Positions 10,708 to 23,361 are shown, counted from the first letter of the stretch. The stretch is DNA of 64,000 nucleotides from Clytia hemisphaerica (GCA_902728285.1 CACVBU010000871.1:310001-374000), one strand, 5' to 3'. Numbers and translations are program-made. Notes: generated by a model from the sequence alone, not told the origin.

Positions 10708-10925
10708 CCCAGCTGGCACACAACGTTTTTTCAACGTTGATCTAACATCTATATTACACTAAGTGTGCGTTGAAACAACGTTGTGTGCCAACTGTGAAAG
10801 ACAATTAGTAACTAGTCCATAAAGCAACCCAGCTGGCACACAACGTTGTTTCAACGTTTATCTAACGTTCACAACATCCATATAACGTTAGATGAACGTT
10901 GAAACAACGTTGAGTGGCAACTGTG
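10708..10925. mobile_element. Two palindromic MITEs in tandem, 'CCCAGCTGGCACACAACGTT' family
   Basis: Two near-complete palindromes of about 90-98 bp (10708-10797 and 10828-10925). Each starts CCCAGCTGGCACACAACGTT and closes with the inverse. The sequence next to each (GTGAAAGACA...GTAACTAGTCCATAAA) is itself repeated, so the unit was tandemly duplicated. Other copies: about 15007-15055 (half), 15932-16029, 19808-19908, and a long filled version at 21606-22704. Confidence 0.8.
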
Positions 10926-11254
10926 AAAGACATTCTGTAACTAGTCCATAAATCAAGGAGGGTGGAACATGACTAGATGAACGTGAGTGATAAAGTGCAC
11001 CTTAGTCTTACATACTGTTTGGCTTACTTACTCTGTTGGCTCAGAATCGGGCCTTTCACAGCATGTCGCTGTCCGCGGTACTGTATGTCCATTTTTGAAG
11101 AAGCAACGTTTTGTCAATTCAAGATCATTTTGGAAGAAAGGGTGCCTTGTAGAATTGCGATCAAAATTCGAGCTATGTCGCTGAGCCGCCATGCTACGCA
11201 GACTTCTTGTTTCTAGGTTATTTCAATTCAGAGCATAAATTCTTTGTTGTTTTT

Positions 11255-11278
11255 CAGCATAAGATCGAATTATAAAAG
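11255..11278 (+). promoter_or_regulatory. TATA-like box and competing 3' splice acceptor upstream of the DD3-3-like gene
   Basis: TATAAAAG (11271-11278) lies 25 bp before the ATG at 11303, so a start site at normal TATA distance would fall almost on the start codon. Just upstream, TTGTTTTTCAG ending at 11257 is a good 3' splice acceptor. It could end a 5'-UTR intron or accept a trans-spliced leader. The two readings cannot be separated from sequence alone. Confidence 0.4.
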
Positions 11279-11302
11279 TCCTCAAGAACACACTACTAAA
11301 AA

Positions 11303-14300
11303 ATGAGGCTAACATTGGTCGCACTGGTGTGCATGGTTCTGCAGGTCAGAGCTGATGTTTACTTGCACAACCCGCGTGGAAGTAATAATCGCCTTGATGA
11401 ACGTGGCAGAGAAAGAGCTAATGCAAACAGGTAAGAACGTGAATTTATTCATTCTAATCAAAGTTAATCCGATGAAAAATATCAAAATCTTTACAACCCC
11501 TGCCTCAAAGACCAAGAATCGCACTGTATAAAGATAGAAATTTCTGTAAATCCAGTTCAAAAACCAATACGTTTTACTGAAACACTAAAATAGACAGAGT
11601 CAAAAAAGTGCAAATCTTCACTGCACTGTAAGGTATTCCTAGACACTTTGTCGGATTGCAAAACCTATTGCCGGTCAGAGGGATTTAATAGATTATCACC
11701 TTTGCTGTCAAACCCAGTCCCTTAGTTCGATTTTAATGATATTCATAGCGCCCACGTAAGATCAAAAGTAGCGGCATTATTTCCCAGAGCTATATTTTAC
11801 CAACATCCATCAGTAAAATCAAGAAGTGGTGCAAGCAGCTCTGGGTACCAGATGAATATCATTACTGAATTTTCTTCTTCTTTTCTAGAATGTTCGATTC
11901 TCAAAACAATAATCGTGGAGGTTACAATGTTGGAAGTTTATATTATTACCCAGGATCCATCATGAACATCGAATGGACCAATCAGCACTCGTGTGGAGAA
12001 GCAAACTCACATTGTGAATTGATCATCCAATACATGTGTTCTGAAACGTTGAGAGATGGAACGGTCACAAAGTAAGTCACTTTTGTGGACATTGATTTTA
12101 TATTGACCTTTTGTCTAACTTCTGTTGAGGTGGGAGACCTACGAAAAATTCGCAGCGATAACTTTTTTTGTTTAAAAAGTTTGATAGATGCTCTTCGCAT
12201 TGATGAGAAAAGTCTGTGTCAGATCGATCTTAAACTTTCAACTTTTGTCGAAAATGAATCTAAGCTTGATGCTAGAGCCGTGATTCAGACGATTACAGCA
12301 TTTGCTCGATTACTGGAGGGGCCTCCGAGAATTCGGTATTGACCAACATTCCGGTATTCGACAGAAAAATTACCATTATTTCGGTATTGAAAGGCCGAAA
12401 TTACGGTTTTCTCATACTCGTTGCAACATTTTTGACCGTATTCCTTTATTTTTTACCCGTCGCCCCTTTCGATTATCAAACAAGGGTCCTTTGTACTTTC
12501 AGAACCATTCCGGAGAAAGATCAAAATTGCGAAGGGTATAACTGCAACACCGACTTAGAGTAAGTAACCGCAGACAATTTTTAAAACACCCGACACCCTT
12601 CTTTGGAGATTTAACAGGAATGTCGGAATCACTCATAGAGAAAATATGTTTTTCCTCTCTGATTGCTGAGCAAAGAAAATTAGTTAAATTAATTAACGAT
12701 GCTGACCTTCTTATTAAATCTCTAAAGAAGGGTGTCGAATCTAGAATAGGGATGTCGACATTAGACCAACCTACGGTACCATGAGCATCGCAGTTTCGTT
12801 TTCTCTGAAATTGTTTTCGCTGAGTGCAGGTTGAATGGAATCGGGATTTGTCTTAATACATTATCGGCCCTTTTTACACCGGCCCTTATTGGCGTTATTT
12901 TTTATCAATTTAAAGGATTTTAGGCATGAAAAAAGGATGAAAACTATCCATTATTTTACTCTATATCCAAAACTTCACGAAAATCAATGCTTTTCAATGT
13001 TTTGAGGCCTGAATAGCGATTTTTACAAGTTTTGGCATTATTTACGGCCCTAATTGCCGCAAGCCCAAAATTAGGCTGTGGCGGAATAAGGGCCGGCGTA
13101 AAAGGGGCCGGCGTTACTCGCAGTACTCCTAGATCTAGCGTTAAATACGCCAGATGACCTAATTCTTAAGTAATCAAGTACACAAAACAAATTTGGACTA
13201 TTTTTAAATGCCAATACTTGTCTCAAAATGATTTGTATAGGATTTTTTGGCCAATAAAATTTTATCAAGTACGCTGAGTTTCAGGAATTTGGCCATCTGG
13301 CGTATAATAATTGATTTTTTTTCTCTTCAGATATGGCATGCACGAGGACCTTGATTATTATCTTGGGTGTAAATACCGTGAACGAAACACAGGATTGTTT
13401 ACCGCTGACCAGGTACTGTCATTCTTTCATCCGAAATTCGAAAAAGATTCTAACATTCATGAGTAGTGATGGGAAGAGGAGCCCCTCATCCGAAGCTCCT
13501 AAGAAAAGTTTCTAATATTTGATCAGGGAGCCCCTTAAAGGTATTGTCATTTTTTCAGCCGAAGTTTTTAGGAAAGTTTCTAAAATTCATGAGTTGTGAT
13601 TTTAAGAAAACTACTTAGGTAAAATCAACTTTTTTATCCAAAATTCTGTGAAAAAAGTTTTATATAATATTTGAGCAGTGACGAGGAGTTAGGGTTACTA
13701 CAAGGGTACATAGACTACACACCGATATATGCTGAAAATATGTTGTTTCCCTTGTTCTCTATTATTACGGTGCGCAAGGTTGTGGGATGGATCCCCAGCC
13801 GGGTCATACCATAGATTTCCAAAATGGTACTTGATAAATCTCTGCTTGATGCTCAGCAACTAAAGAGACGGATCAAGGGTAAGTGGAGAAATCCAGGTAA
13901 AGGAGTGGCTTCCCCTACCTTTGGGAGGGAGCCTTCGGGTCGCGCTCGACTGCGGTTGCAGACTTTTTACACTAATATATGATATATGATTCTTGCTTTT
14001 GGTTTAGAACATGAATAACCGAAACACAGCCATCAACACTCGACAAAATCCACAAGGAACAAGAAGAGGATATGAATGTCCGGAAGAAAGAGATTATTAC
14101 CCCTACTGGTCCCCATCCCCATGGAAAGTAAGTTTTGCGGTCAAAAGAACAGATGTTCTTTTACAAACTAGATAGGCTACCTGTTTAAAGATTTTCCGTG
14201 GAAGTGTGTCCAATTTTGAAGTCGTCTAGTTCGCCATGCTGTTTTCCAATCTACCTTACATTTTCGAACGTTTCAATTTCAAAACATTCTAATCGAGCTG

Positions 14301-17300
14301 TTGAGAACTGAAAACAAGATGGCAAACTAATGAACTCTAAATTTGGACACTCATGGTAAACGACATACCCTTAAAAGTCCTTATTGAAAGATTCCCAAAG
14401 TGCACACTGTAAGGGTGTAAAAGTTGGAAAATCCCATTTTGCCTTAAAATGGTCAAAAATGCATTGTCTCAATGAAAAATGCAAACTTTTTATTTCAGGA
14501 TATTGCTATCATGACAAACAACATTAGCCGATGTGATTACCTTAAAACTGAAAGTGAGAATGTGAAAAGTCGATTCTACTGTAAACCACCACCAGGATAT
14601 TTGAGAGCTCGCCAAGCCAACGCTGTCAGAAACAATCTACCTTTAGACGAAGAAGATTGCGAGGTATGTCTTTCTATAAGAACAAACTATATAAGAACAT
14701 AGGGCTTCGATGGCCAAAAAGTTAAGAACAAGTTATGAAGGCTTTGCAGACTCTAAAACACCTGATTTCTAAGGAAAATGAACAAAGAATTTCTCAAAAA
14801 ATAGTGAAAATAAATATCTGAAGGCTTTTTGGCTGTTCTTATAAACAACAACGTGTATGTCTCCTTCTAAATGACTGGTCTCCGAGTAGATCTAGATAAT
14901 TTCTTTCTAAAGGTCAGCTCTCCTGTGCTGGATTGTGAACTGTTTTAATAACTTTTGGTGAATAAGGAATGTGTAATTAAGATTGTTGATTAGCTAAAGC
15001 AAAACTACATACAACGTTAGGTGAACGTTGGAACAACGTCGCATGTCAGCTGGTTTAAACTCTGCTGAATTTTCTTAAGTGTAATTAAGCTTTTAAGGGG
15101 TCATGGCAGAATCTCACACCCCCCTGTGGTTACTCTGCGACGTTTTTCGTTTTGTAGTACAATCTGTGCGCAATGTCTGTCTTATAATATAATTCTCGTA
15201 CAGAAACCTCTGTGATGAAGTATGATTTATAAATAGCAACACTTCTCTCGTCGTGTCCCCTCTCTCGCTAACACTCCATCGCAGCAGTCTGTTTGAAAAA
15301 TCTCAAATCAGAACAATGACATGCAACAGAAATTAACCGTAGATTTAAGGCTTGTGGACAGACTTCCTGGTGGTAAATATTAACAGAAATGACCTTTCTC
15401 GAAAAGACAGAAAATTGCTATCACATATCAAAATAGGCATGACAAAATTAGTAAAAATCTTATTTTGATAGATTCACTTGGCCTTGTGTTTATGTTTACT
15501 TTAATACAATAATGACCGGTTTGCGAGGGCTGTACTGAGAAATATTGCCTGAGGTCAAGTAACGAACGAGATTTGCGTACGAGAAAATGATAGTATTATT
15601 TTTGAAAAAGATAGTATTATAAAAAATAGTATTTTATGCATACGAGATTGACTTTACCTTTTGATTTTCATTTGTTCCAGAAAATTGTGTTCGCTGGTTC
15701 AAAAGCTGAATGGGTGGAAGCGCCTCCACTCGGTGGCGGTGCTCCCGAATGTCTTGAAACACCCAAGTCACGTGATAACCACAACGGAAATGGGCCAGGT
15801 GGTTTCCCTAACACTTTCAATTGGACAATCCCGAACGACATCAATGATAATTGTGCTTTGAGATTGAGATATAACATCTCGACTGGTGAATTCCCAGCAG
15901 AAACTGATTCCTCAATGAGTAAGTGTTTTATCCCAGCTGACACACTACGTTGTTTTAATGTTTATCTAACGTTCAAAACGTCCATATTACGTTAGATAAA
16001 CGTTGAAACAACGTTGTATGCTAGCTGGGATGGTAAATTCTGTCGCAATGTAATCTACAGAGGAGACCAAGTATACAAAGTATTTAGAAAAAATTATTCC
16101 ACTCCGGATTATCTTTGTAACGAGCACAAAACCACTATCTATTTCGAATTCTATCAAAAGTTACAGTCTTTTTTTGTCTCCGTTGCAAATTATATTGCGA
16201 CTTTAGGGTTTCAATCAGTCCACCTTGTCACGGGGCATCTTGCCAACTTACAAAATTCATAGAAAACTCTAGGTCTGAGGTTTGTTGTCTAGTTTTTTGC
16301 CATAATCTAAACTTCGAAAGATGAGCCTACTGACGGTAAGCCGTAAACAACGCACACAACTATTTCCGATATAACACAGTAAAATAGATTCGAAGCATTC
16401 CAATCGAAGGGTAAATTACTCGAAGAAAGGTGTACGAGGTTTTTTGCTTTTTGTTTTTTCTTTGTGATTTTTTAGTGATTTTTCGTGAATTTCTTGTGAT
16501 TTTGTGATGTATTTTCGTGTGATTTTTTAGGAAGGTGGACGTATTTATTTCGAGTAATTTACCCATCGATTCCAATCTGCTTCCCAGGAATATTCGAAAT
16601 TTAAATAATTTGTCGAAATTGTTACTTTCTGCAGATGCTAACAACAATAACAATCCAACTCAATTGGACATTGCTTCTTTGGTTGGACTCTCTGAAGCAG
16701 AAGCCAAACAACGAGGATATGTATTCGAAGGAAATCCAACTGTTCAACCTCTAAAAGCAACTGTTGGTAATGTCAACATTGGTGCAAAATTACAACTTCA
16801 ATTGGCAATCAATACTGCCCAGTATGGACGAACCTTTGAAGATAGGTACGTAATACCAAGGTTTGTGCGAGTGTCAGGGTATCCTAAGTCCTCAGAAATC
16901 TCCCTACAGGAAACTTCTTTGTAAGGGTTTCAAAAACTAAGTCACTCTCTGAAAATGGTACCAAAATGTTTCTTTTTTTTTTTCAAAACTAAATTATGCT
17001 ATTTTCATTTCGTCCAAATTGTAGCCCTCCATTTTTAATTATACATAAATGTGTGTACACAACCATTAATTAGCTGACTCTGTGGCCATACAGTAGTTTG
17101 AAACATAAAAATATATCTACTTAGCAGACAAGAATATTTAATAGTTGTATCCTAAAGTACAATCAACTCTGTCGTCCAAAACCTCTATTACCTAAACCTT
17201 ACTTTAAATCGCATGAAAGCATTTGGTCCCTTCAATATCAGATAAAATACCAACGTCAAAATTAAACAATAGTCTATCGTGAAACAGGAGTTTAATTGCA

Positions 17301-20300
17301 TGTCATTTGTATTCTAGATCGCATTCTTTCCAAATCCGTCAGAAACCAGAAAGCATTCCCGCCAATGCTAAAATCCATAATTTGAACGTCCGTGGAAAGA
17401 GAGGAAATATTGTGCAAGTCTACCCAGCTGTTGAATATGACTTCGTTCCAAATCGTTTGGAGATGAACGTAGATGATTACATTCACATCCAGTAAGTAAT
17501 CTATAGTTCTACTTTTAAAACGCATGCGTAGATTTTCAACATATAAACCATTAGTCGTTTTTCACCGCAATAAAGGCCATAAAGAGGACTCAAAATATTT
17601 GGGTAGTGTCGTGGGTATATTATGGTCGAGGGTAAGGATAGTGAAATTTATCGTTCTTTATTTTTGTTGTTGTTGCGAATTTGGTCCTATCTTACTCTCT
17701 AAATGTTTTCTACATCCACCAGCGGGGAAAGAGTTTTTTCATGTTGTATTTGCATCTTCCACGAGAAAAACGAATAAAAAATACAAAATCGCGTAATCAC
17801 TTTCAAAAGAGGTGGTTCCTGAGATCCCAATTCTGACTTATATGACTCTGCGATCTCAAATAACTTAGTAAATTGTAATGTCGATAAAGCTTTTACGAAT
17901 AACCTGCATACTCAAAGAACCTATAACAATAACCTCACAAATCTTTGTAATATTATATCTTGACTTAGACTGTGACGAAAATAAATCATTGTCCTTTCTT
18001 TCAGATGGACTGGCTCAAATACGAACCCAGAAAACAATGATGGCCAAGGTCTCCGTGGAACTGATCGAAGCAATATCGCCGTAACCAGGGAACAAAACTA
18101 CCCCGAAGGAACTCCAGGTCTGTGTCTCAGAAAAAAAAGACCTGTTTTAGATATACCTATTTTCTTCACTTGAAAGGGATGAATAAATTTTGGTTTCTTT
18201 GCCATCTCTGTTGTTTGAAACTTGTTCAAAGGTTGAGCCTCATATTCTTATAAAATTATTTTAAAATAAAGCTTGAACCTGAAGAAATGTCAAGTATTTT
18301 ATCAGAACCGCAAGCTAAATATTTTGCCCTGAAGGATTTAGACTGATGATAAACTGTCAATTTTTTACTGAATTCGACATTTTAAGTGTTTTACCGGAGG
18401 GCACCCGATTTAAATGACCACAATTTTTTGAAAATTTTTGATCATCATAAGATAGAAAAGAACGGAGTCTCAAAAAGTTTGCCAAAAAGACTTTTACTTT
18501 CGGGATACGATGTATGTTATAATAGCTACGGTATTTTTTCTTTTCAGGAATGGCAGTTCCAATTGGTGAGAAATTTGGTCATTGGGGAAACAATTATCCA
18601 GAGCATTTGAATGCTGCAAATTTCCTTGGATTACCACGACAAGACCGATTGAATCTTGCTTTGGTTTCACCAGGTAAATACCAATAAACCGACTCCGTGT
18701 GGCGTTACTTTTACCTACGATAAACTTCTTTAATAAAAACTGGTAGAAAGAATATGTACAGAATGATTTGGTAGCACCTTGATAGCTCAAATATTTCTGT
18801 TTGGACCTACGCATAATATTTTTTGTTTCAGAGGCTCCCATGGCCTCAGTTTTACATCAAATACCTTCCGGTTGTATACCAATCGACACAGAAAAATATA
18901 TAATGTAATAAAGAAGCAAGCAAAAGTTTCTGGGTTTCTGTAAGCCCTTTGATATACTGCAGGTATTTTGACATCCCTGCTCGTAGTCGGTAGCGAGTGC
19001 TTGTAAGCCAAGATAAATAACAAGTGGATACTAGTGAGAAGCTCATTCTTGTCCCCGTTCCAATTCAGAATCCTTAAAATTCGATCTCCTTATAGTCTTT
19101 TTAAGCTATAGGACAATTCAAAACTACTTCAAATTTTCTTAAACTAGGGCACAATCAAGGTAGAATATTTCAAATTCCTTAAAACCTCTATGTTTCAGGA
19201 CAATTCAAAGGAGAATTATCAGAACTGGATGACGCAGGTACATACTTCGATCTCGGACCACGTAAGATCACATCGAACGGTACAGGAACGTTCCATTACA
19301 TGTGTACAAGAAACAACAATTTTTCCAACCGTTCCCAGAAAGGTCGTATCGTGGTCAACTCAACACCAAAGGTTGAAAAAGATGTCGGTTTTATGGGAGG
19401 AGAAGTCACATTAAATGATATGTAAGTTATTTTTCATGAGAAAAGTTTCACAAATTTGAGCTTTTCTACTTTTGAGAGGCCTAGCAGTTCACTTCAAAGT
19501 TTGTTCTAATCTGGCTCGAACCATTAATTGGGACAATTAGTCTAACGAGGCTACGGTCAGTTTTGCGTGTACTTCAAACCAACAACTCAATTTTGAGCTT
19601 TTCTACTTTTGACAGGCCTCTAATACACTTCAAAGTTTGTTCTAATTTGACCCGAACCATTACTTTGAACAATTAGTGTAACAATGGTCAGTTTTGCGTG
19701 TACCATGAACCAACATCCTTCTAATAAGAAGTCAAGCTTTACGACTACTGCTAGAATAAGAGTTTTCAAACATTACATGAAACTTCTCGTTGTTTAGTAT
19801 GGGGTTACCCAGCTGGCAAACAACGTCGTTTCAACGTTTTTCTAATATTCATAACGTCCATATAACGTTATATGAACGTTGAAACAACGTTGTGTGTCAG
19901 CTGAGATGGGGTTAAGGATGAAAGCTAATAACAAAAGTTTTACCACAACAATTTTTCAAAGTTTTCGATGTGTATGTAGCAAGTATTCTGTCCTTGAAGT
20001 AAAAGATGGAAAATAAAAATAACTAACCATTTCTAGCCAGGGATTTAATTGCCAGAAAGAGGATTTCCAAACATTAAATTTAAACTTCTTGCTGTTTAAG
20101 GGTTACGGGTTTAAGGGTGAAACCTAAAAACAAAAACTGCGAAATTTCACGAGTTTTTGATATGGTAACGCGAAACTTTCTGTTCTTAGCAAAAATAACT
20201 AAACATTTTTTATCCATCTGCAGGGAGCGAATCACCATTCCAAAAGGAATGTTGACCGAACGAACAAAGATCGAGATTGCGCAATGTCATAAACAGGATT

Positions 20301-23300
20301 ATGAAATAGGTGCTGGCGACTCCACTGAATCAAAATACATGTGCGTCAAACCATTCCGTGAATTTGCTGATGGTGAGTTGATTTTCAATCTCGAACCCAA
20401 CCTCTTAATTTTATGATTCAGCTACTCCTCATAAGTTGAGTTTCAAACTCAAACCCAGTCCCTTAGTAAGTTCGTGACCACAGTCAGAGGCGACTCTAAT
20501 GGTCCTCTTCCATGGTTGTTCATCTAAGCATCAAGTAGCATTTTTGTACCTAAGTAAGAAGTACTTGGTATGACTAGGCCGAGGATTGAACACACAAACA
20601 AGCACATCTTTGCAGAATACTCTTTGTACTACGGTTGCAGTCCTTTAGAAATTCAGTTAACGCTTATAAAAGGCGAACTGAGATTCTTTGATTCTTTCAT
20701 TTTATCAGTGCATATAATCAATAAGTGGTACCAGCGGCTCTGATTTACGAGATTAAACAAGTTTCTTTTTTACAGCAAGTAGTTTTCTTACTTTGGGATT
20801 AAATGTTTAGCAGGAACGTTGTATCACTTGATCTGACGCAATAGTTTATACATATTAAAATGTTATATAATGTGTTGATATACCAAGTCATCTAAGAACT
20901 TTAGACAGATATATAATTTAGCATGTTTTCAAAGCGTCCTGCACTAATGTACTTCCCAGTTTTCTCAAAGGTAACGAGTCGAGTGGGAATTGACCCCACC
21001 ATCTCTCGCTTGCCGGGCGATTGCTCTCCCAATTCAATTCCCACTCGATTCGTTACCTTTGAGAAAACTGGGAAGTACATTAGTGCAGGATCCGTTGATT
21101 CATTATATACCTATAAGTAAGCCCGAGTTTATGTATGTGTGTTTTTCTGGGTCGGAGACGGCAAGATTCTAACTTTTCTACATCCTGACTGACTGAAGAC
21201 AACATTAAATCAACACTTTTACCGTCCTCCATTTTGCGGGTCAAAACTGCGGGTTATTCCAAATCGCTTCAGTCACGCTGATTGTCGTGCTGAGGCCCTA
21301 GACCACTCAGACAATTTTACATTGTACATTCTATATTTCAATTACTTATATTTTCGTCAAAGTGTACTACGAAACGATAAACATGAAATACACACTGGTA
21401 CAGATTATAGTTTCTCGCACACTTTATAATTTCAATAACTTCTTTTCGTCACCACAGGCAAGAAAGCCACAATTCAAATGAAAGTGAAGTCTTCAGGAAC
21501 AGAGATTTACCGTTCTACAGATACTGAACATTGGCAGAAAATCGAAGATGTCGAGTATGACGATGGAGTTGTCAAATTCCAATCCGAAAAAGGTAGGATA
21601 AGCTACCCAGCTGGCACACAATGTTGTTTTAACGTATAATTAACGTTATTTGTACGTTATGAATGTCACATGGATGTCGTTTTAAGGGCTCTGACCACAG
21701 ATATCTGTAAAGCCCGAAGGGCTAGATTTGCGGCCTTTGTCAAAAAGTGAAGCTCATCTTTGGAAGGATTTCCTACCAGAGTCACGTGACTAAAATATGC
21801 AATTTCACCGGTTTGAGAGATGTGAAATAACGTTTGCCGCCTACTTTTTTTTAATCCCGCGCTCCGAAAACAATTAAAATGCTAGATCCTATCCATCGGG
21901 ACGAAATTTAAAAAGTCAAATTTTCGCTTCACTTTTTTTTGCTGGAGAAAGCTTAAAGTTGCCTATCTAGCCCTTCGGGCTTACATATCTGTGGCTCTGA
22001 CCATAATCCAAAAATTGATTTTGGTATTTGAGCATAAAAGTTATATTTCAGGTTCCTTAACACTTTTAACAAAGAATTGCATTTATAAATTGCTTTTTAA
22101 TCGAATCCCTTAAGAGTAATTAAAAATTCAATTGCAAAAATGACGTTATGAACTTTAAAAAGATGTTAATAATATGTCGCATCACACTTTTTTACAAAAA
22201 GTGCTTAGTTTTAATGGGTAATTTCTTTACACTGTCCGCAAAGAATTGAACTATTTTAAATTTTGCGGAAAATTTTTCTAAAAAGATGTGTCAAAAGTTA
22301 TGACTGTTTTTTAAGCAAAATCCAGATGAAAAATTGATGAAAAACCACTATTTTGAAGATTTCGAGACAAAGAAGCATTTACAAAAATTTTCTGCAAATT
22401 TTTTTATTGTTTGGTAATAGATACACCATCTACTGCGAAAAATGTTTTCAAAATGTTTTTTCTTCGCCGAAACTAAGCTCTTCAAAGTTGAAATACTCTT
22501 CCTCGCAAAAGTCTTCATTTTCTTCTTCATCAATTTCTTTCAATGCAATTTTTGAATTTTCAGATTCAGGAATAGTTTGTCTGATAGAAAATGTATAACA
22601 TGCCATAGTTTTGTTGGTTACATCAGTCAGAAAACACATTTTAAACACGGCAGTTATGAAAAATTCTCTATGCTCAGAGCCCTTACCGTTGTGTGCCGTC
22701 TGGGTAGTAGCTTCTACAGGGTGATAAAAAAATCACACCCCAATCCTTAACGCAAAACCATCAACACTTATACCATATTAGATTTGAAGCCTAAGTGTAA
22801 GATTTGAGGTTTTATAGCTAAGATATTTCTTAAATATTGAAGTTTGAAGAAAAAAGGTACGCTTTTCATAAATGAAGACAATTCTGACGTCAGTTTATAA
22901 TTATGTAAGCTCACAAGAGAATGACATCATGTACCTTTAAACGGTCTTCATCTTGCATTTAAATAAGAGTCAACACTCTCTAATTCGAAGCTCTATAAAT
23001 CGACTCTTTCAGTAATTCAGTTCATCATTAATTACCCTTGAAGATCAAATTAGAAGGACTGAACTGTATTAATTATTTAGTCATCCAGTAATCACTTTCC
23101 CTGTACTCAAATGTTTTTAATTTTTTCAGGTGGTGTTTTCGTCGCCCGATCAAACTATCGAACACGAAATATCATTATCGGTTGTGTTGTAGCACTTGTC
23201 GTTATTGCTGTCCTTGTCGGTGGAGTTTTCGCTTATTGTCGGCGCAACCCCGAATCGTGGATGAGTGCCAAACGAAATATCGACCAAATAAAATTGAGCA

Positions 23301-23317
23301 CAAAGAATCAGATCTAA
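11303..23317 (+). CDS. DD3-3-like type I membrane protein, 15 exons, 763 aa
   Basis: Exons: 11303-11430, 11889-12071, 12503-12559, 13331-13412, 14008-14127, 14499-14663, 15681-15918, 16635-16845, 17318-17491, 18005-18117, 18548-18673, 19199-19421, 20224-20372, 21458-21592, 23130-23317. All introns are GT-AG with matching phases; the total is 2292 nt with no internal stop. Residues 1-17 form a signal peptide ([17 protein letters not shown]), followed by [13 protein letters not shown]. Blocks I recognise from the Dictyostelium DD3-3 family include [60 protein letters not shown] and [19 protein letters not shown] single membrane segment (about residues 715-737, [23 protein letters not shown]) precedes a short basic tail. 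The family is conserved in protists and scattered in animals; its biochemical role is not established to my knowledge. The large ectodomain should be extracellular or luminal. Introns carry many MITEs, one starting 14 bp after exon 7. Confidence 0.93.
11705..11855. repeat. Short interspersed repeat, 'AACCCAGTCC' family, intron 1
   Basis: Begins CAAACCCAGTCCCTTAGTTCGA and ends GCAGCTCTGGGTACCAGATG. Inner words GATATTCAT/ATGAATATCAT pair across it. Similar to the stretches at 5719-5820 and 20450-20745. Confidence 0.4.
12588..12745. mobile_element. Hairpin MITE in intron 3 of the DD3-3-like gene
   Basis: CGACACCCTTCTTTGGAGAT near 12588 is mirrored by AAAGAAGGGTGTCGAATC near 12725. The arms are about 40 bp. 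The related words CGACATCCC and CGACACCC recur at 48175-48200. Confidence 0.6.
12862..13118. mobile_element. MITE with 'CGGCCCTTTTTACACCGGCCC' ends, intron 3
   Basis: CGGCCCTTTTTACACCGGCC at the left is mirrored by GGCCGGCGTAAAAGGGGCCG at the right. The interior also pairs TTATTGGCG with CGGAATAAGGG. About 257 bp, non-coding. Confidence 0.65.
13139..13308. mobile_element. MITE with 'ATACGCCAGATG' ends, intron 3
   Basis: AATACGCCAGATGACCTAAT at the left mirrors GAATTTGGCCATCTGGCGTA at the right. It ends about 20 bp before the acceptor of exon 4 (13331), so it supplies part of that splice-site region. Confidence 0.55.
14680..14850. mobile_element. MITE, 'TTCTTATAAGAAC' family, intron 6
   Basis: Starts ATAAGAACAAACTATATAAGAAC about 14 bp after the donor of exon 6 and shares GGCTTCGATGGCCAAAA and AGAACAAGTTA with the other copies. 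Confidence 0.55.
15580..15645 (+). repeat. Fragment of the 'GATAGTATTAT' transposon, intron 6
   Basis: GATAGTATTATTTTTGAAAA and AAGATAGTATTATAAAAAAT followed by AGTATTTTATGCA match the right end of the 1.9-kb element at 53459-55356. This is a terminal fragment only. Confidence 0.55.
15932..16029. mobile_element. Palindromic MITE directly behind a splice donor, intron 7
   Basis: CCCAGCTGACACACTACGTT to AACGTTGTATGCTAGCTGGG, a 98-bp near-perfect palindrome. It begins 13 bp downstream of the GT of exon 7 (15919). Confidence 0.8.
19452..19715 (+). repeat. Tandem duplication of about 135 bp, intron 12
   Basis: TTTGAGCTTTTCTACTTTTG, CACTTCAAAGTTTGTTCTAA and GGTCAGTTTTGCGTGTAC each occur twice in the same order, at 19455-19585 and 19590-19715. 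The copies are moderately diverged. Confidence 0.7.
19808..19908. mobile_element. Palindromic MITE, 'CCCAGCTGGCACACAACGTT' family, intron 12
   Basis: CCCAGCTGGCAAACAACGTC to AACGTTGTGTGTCAGCTGAG. About 100 bp, same fold as the copies at 10708-10925. Confidence 0.75.
20450..20745. repeat. Short interspersed repeat, 'AACCCAGTCC' family, intron 13
   Basis: Opens CTCAAACCCAGTCCCTTAG and closes AATCAATAAGTGGTACCAGC with GGCTCTGA. Longer than the relatives at 5719 and 11705; boundaries approximate. Confidence 0.4.
20939..21090. mobile_element. Hairpin element with a tRNA-like loop, intron 13
   Basis: Left arm 20939-20994 (CCTGCACTAATGTACTTCCC onward) and right arm 21035-21090 are inverted copies of about 56 bp with few mismatches. 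The loop, read on the minus strand, looks like the 3' two-thirds of a tRNA: a GAGAGC D-stem half, an anticodon arm ATCGC/GCGAG with loop CCGGCAA, and a perfect T-stem GTGGG/CCCAC around GTCAATT. The anticodon position reads GGC (Ala), but C at position 33 is unusual. Not a functional tRNA. Confidence 0.7.
21606..22704. mobile_element. Long member of the 'CCCAGCTGGCACACAACGTT' family, filled by another element, intron 14
   Basis: Starts CCCAGCTGGCACACAATGTT and ends TACCGTTGTGTGCCGTCTGGG, so the family's ends stand 1.1 kb apart. A second element (about 21698-21998) sits inside. The remaining about 700 bp of interior shows no coding signal. Confidence 0.65.
21698..21998. mobile_element. Nested MITE, 'AGCCCGAAGGGCT' family, copy 3
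   Basis: Inverted ends CAGATATCTGTAAAGCCCGA / CGGGCTTACATATCTG, with GGCTCTGACCA directly outside both ends (about 21687-21697 and 21994-22004), probably a target duplication. The inner palindrome AGCCCGAAGGGCTAG is shared with the copies at 1321 and 2686, but the rest of the body differs. Confidence 0.65.
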
Positions 23318-23361
23318 TTTGAAATATGATTATATAATTAAAATATCTTGAATGCACGTTT

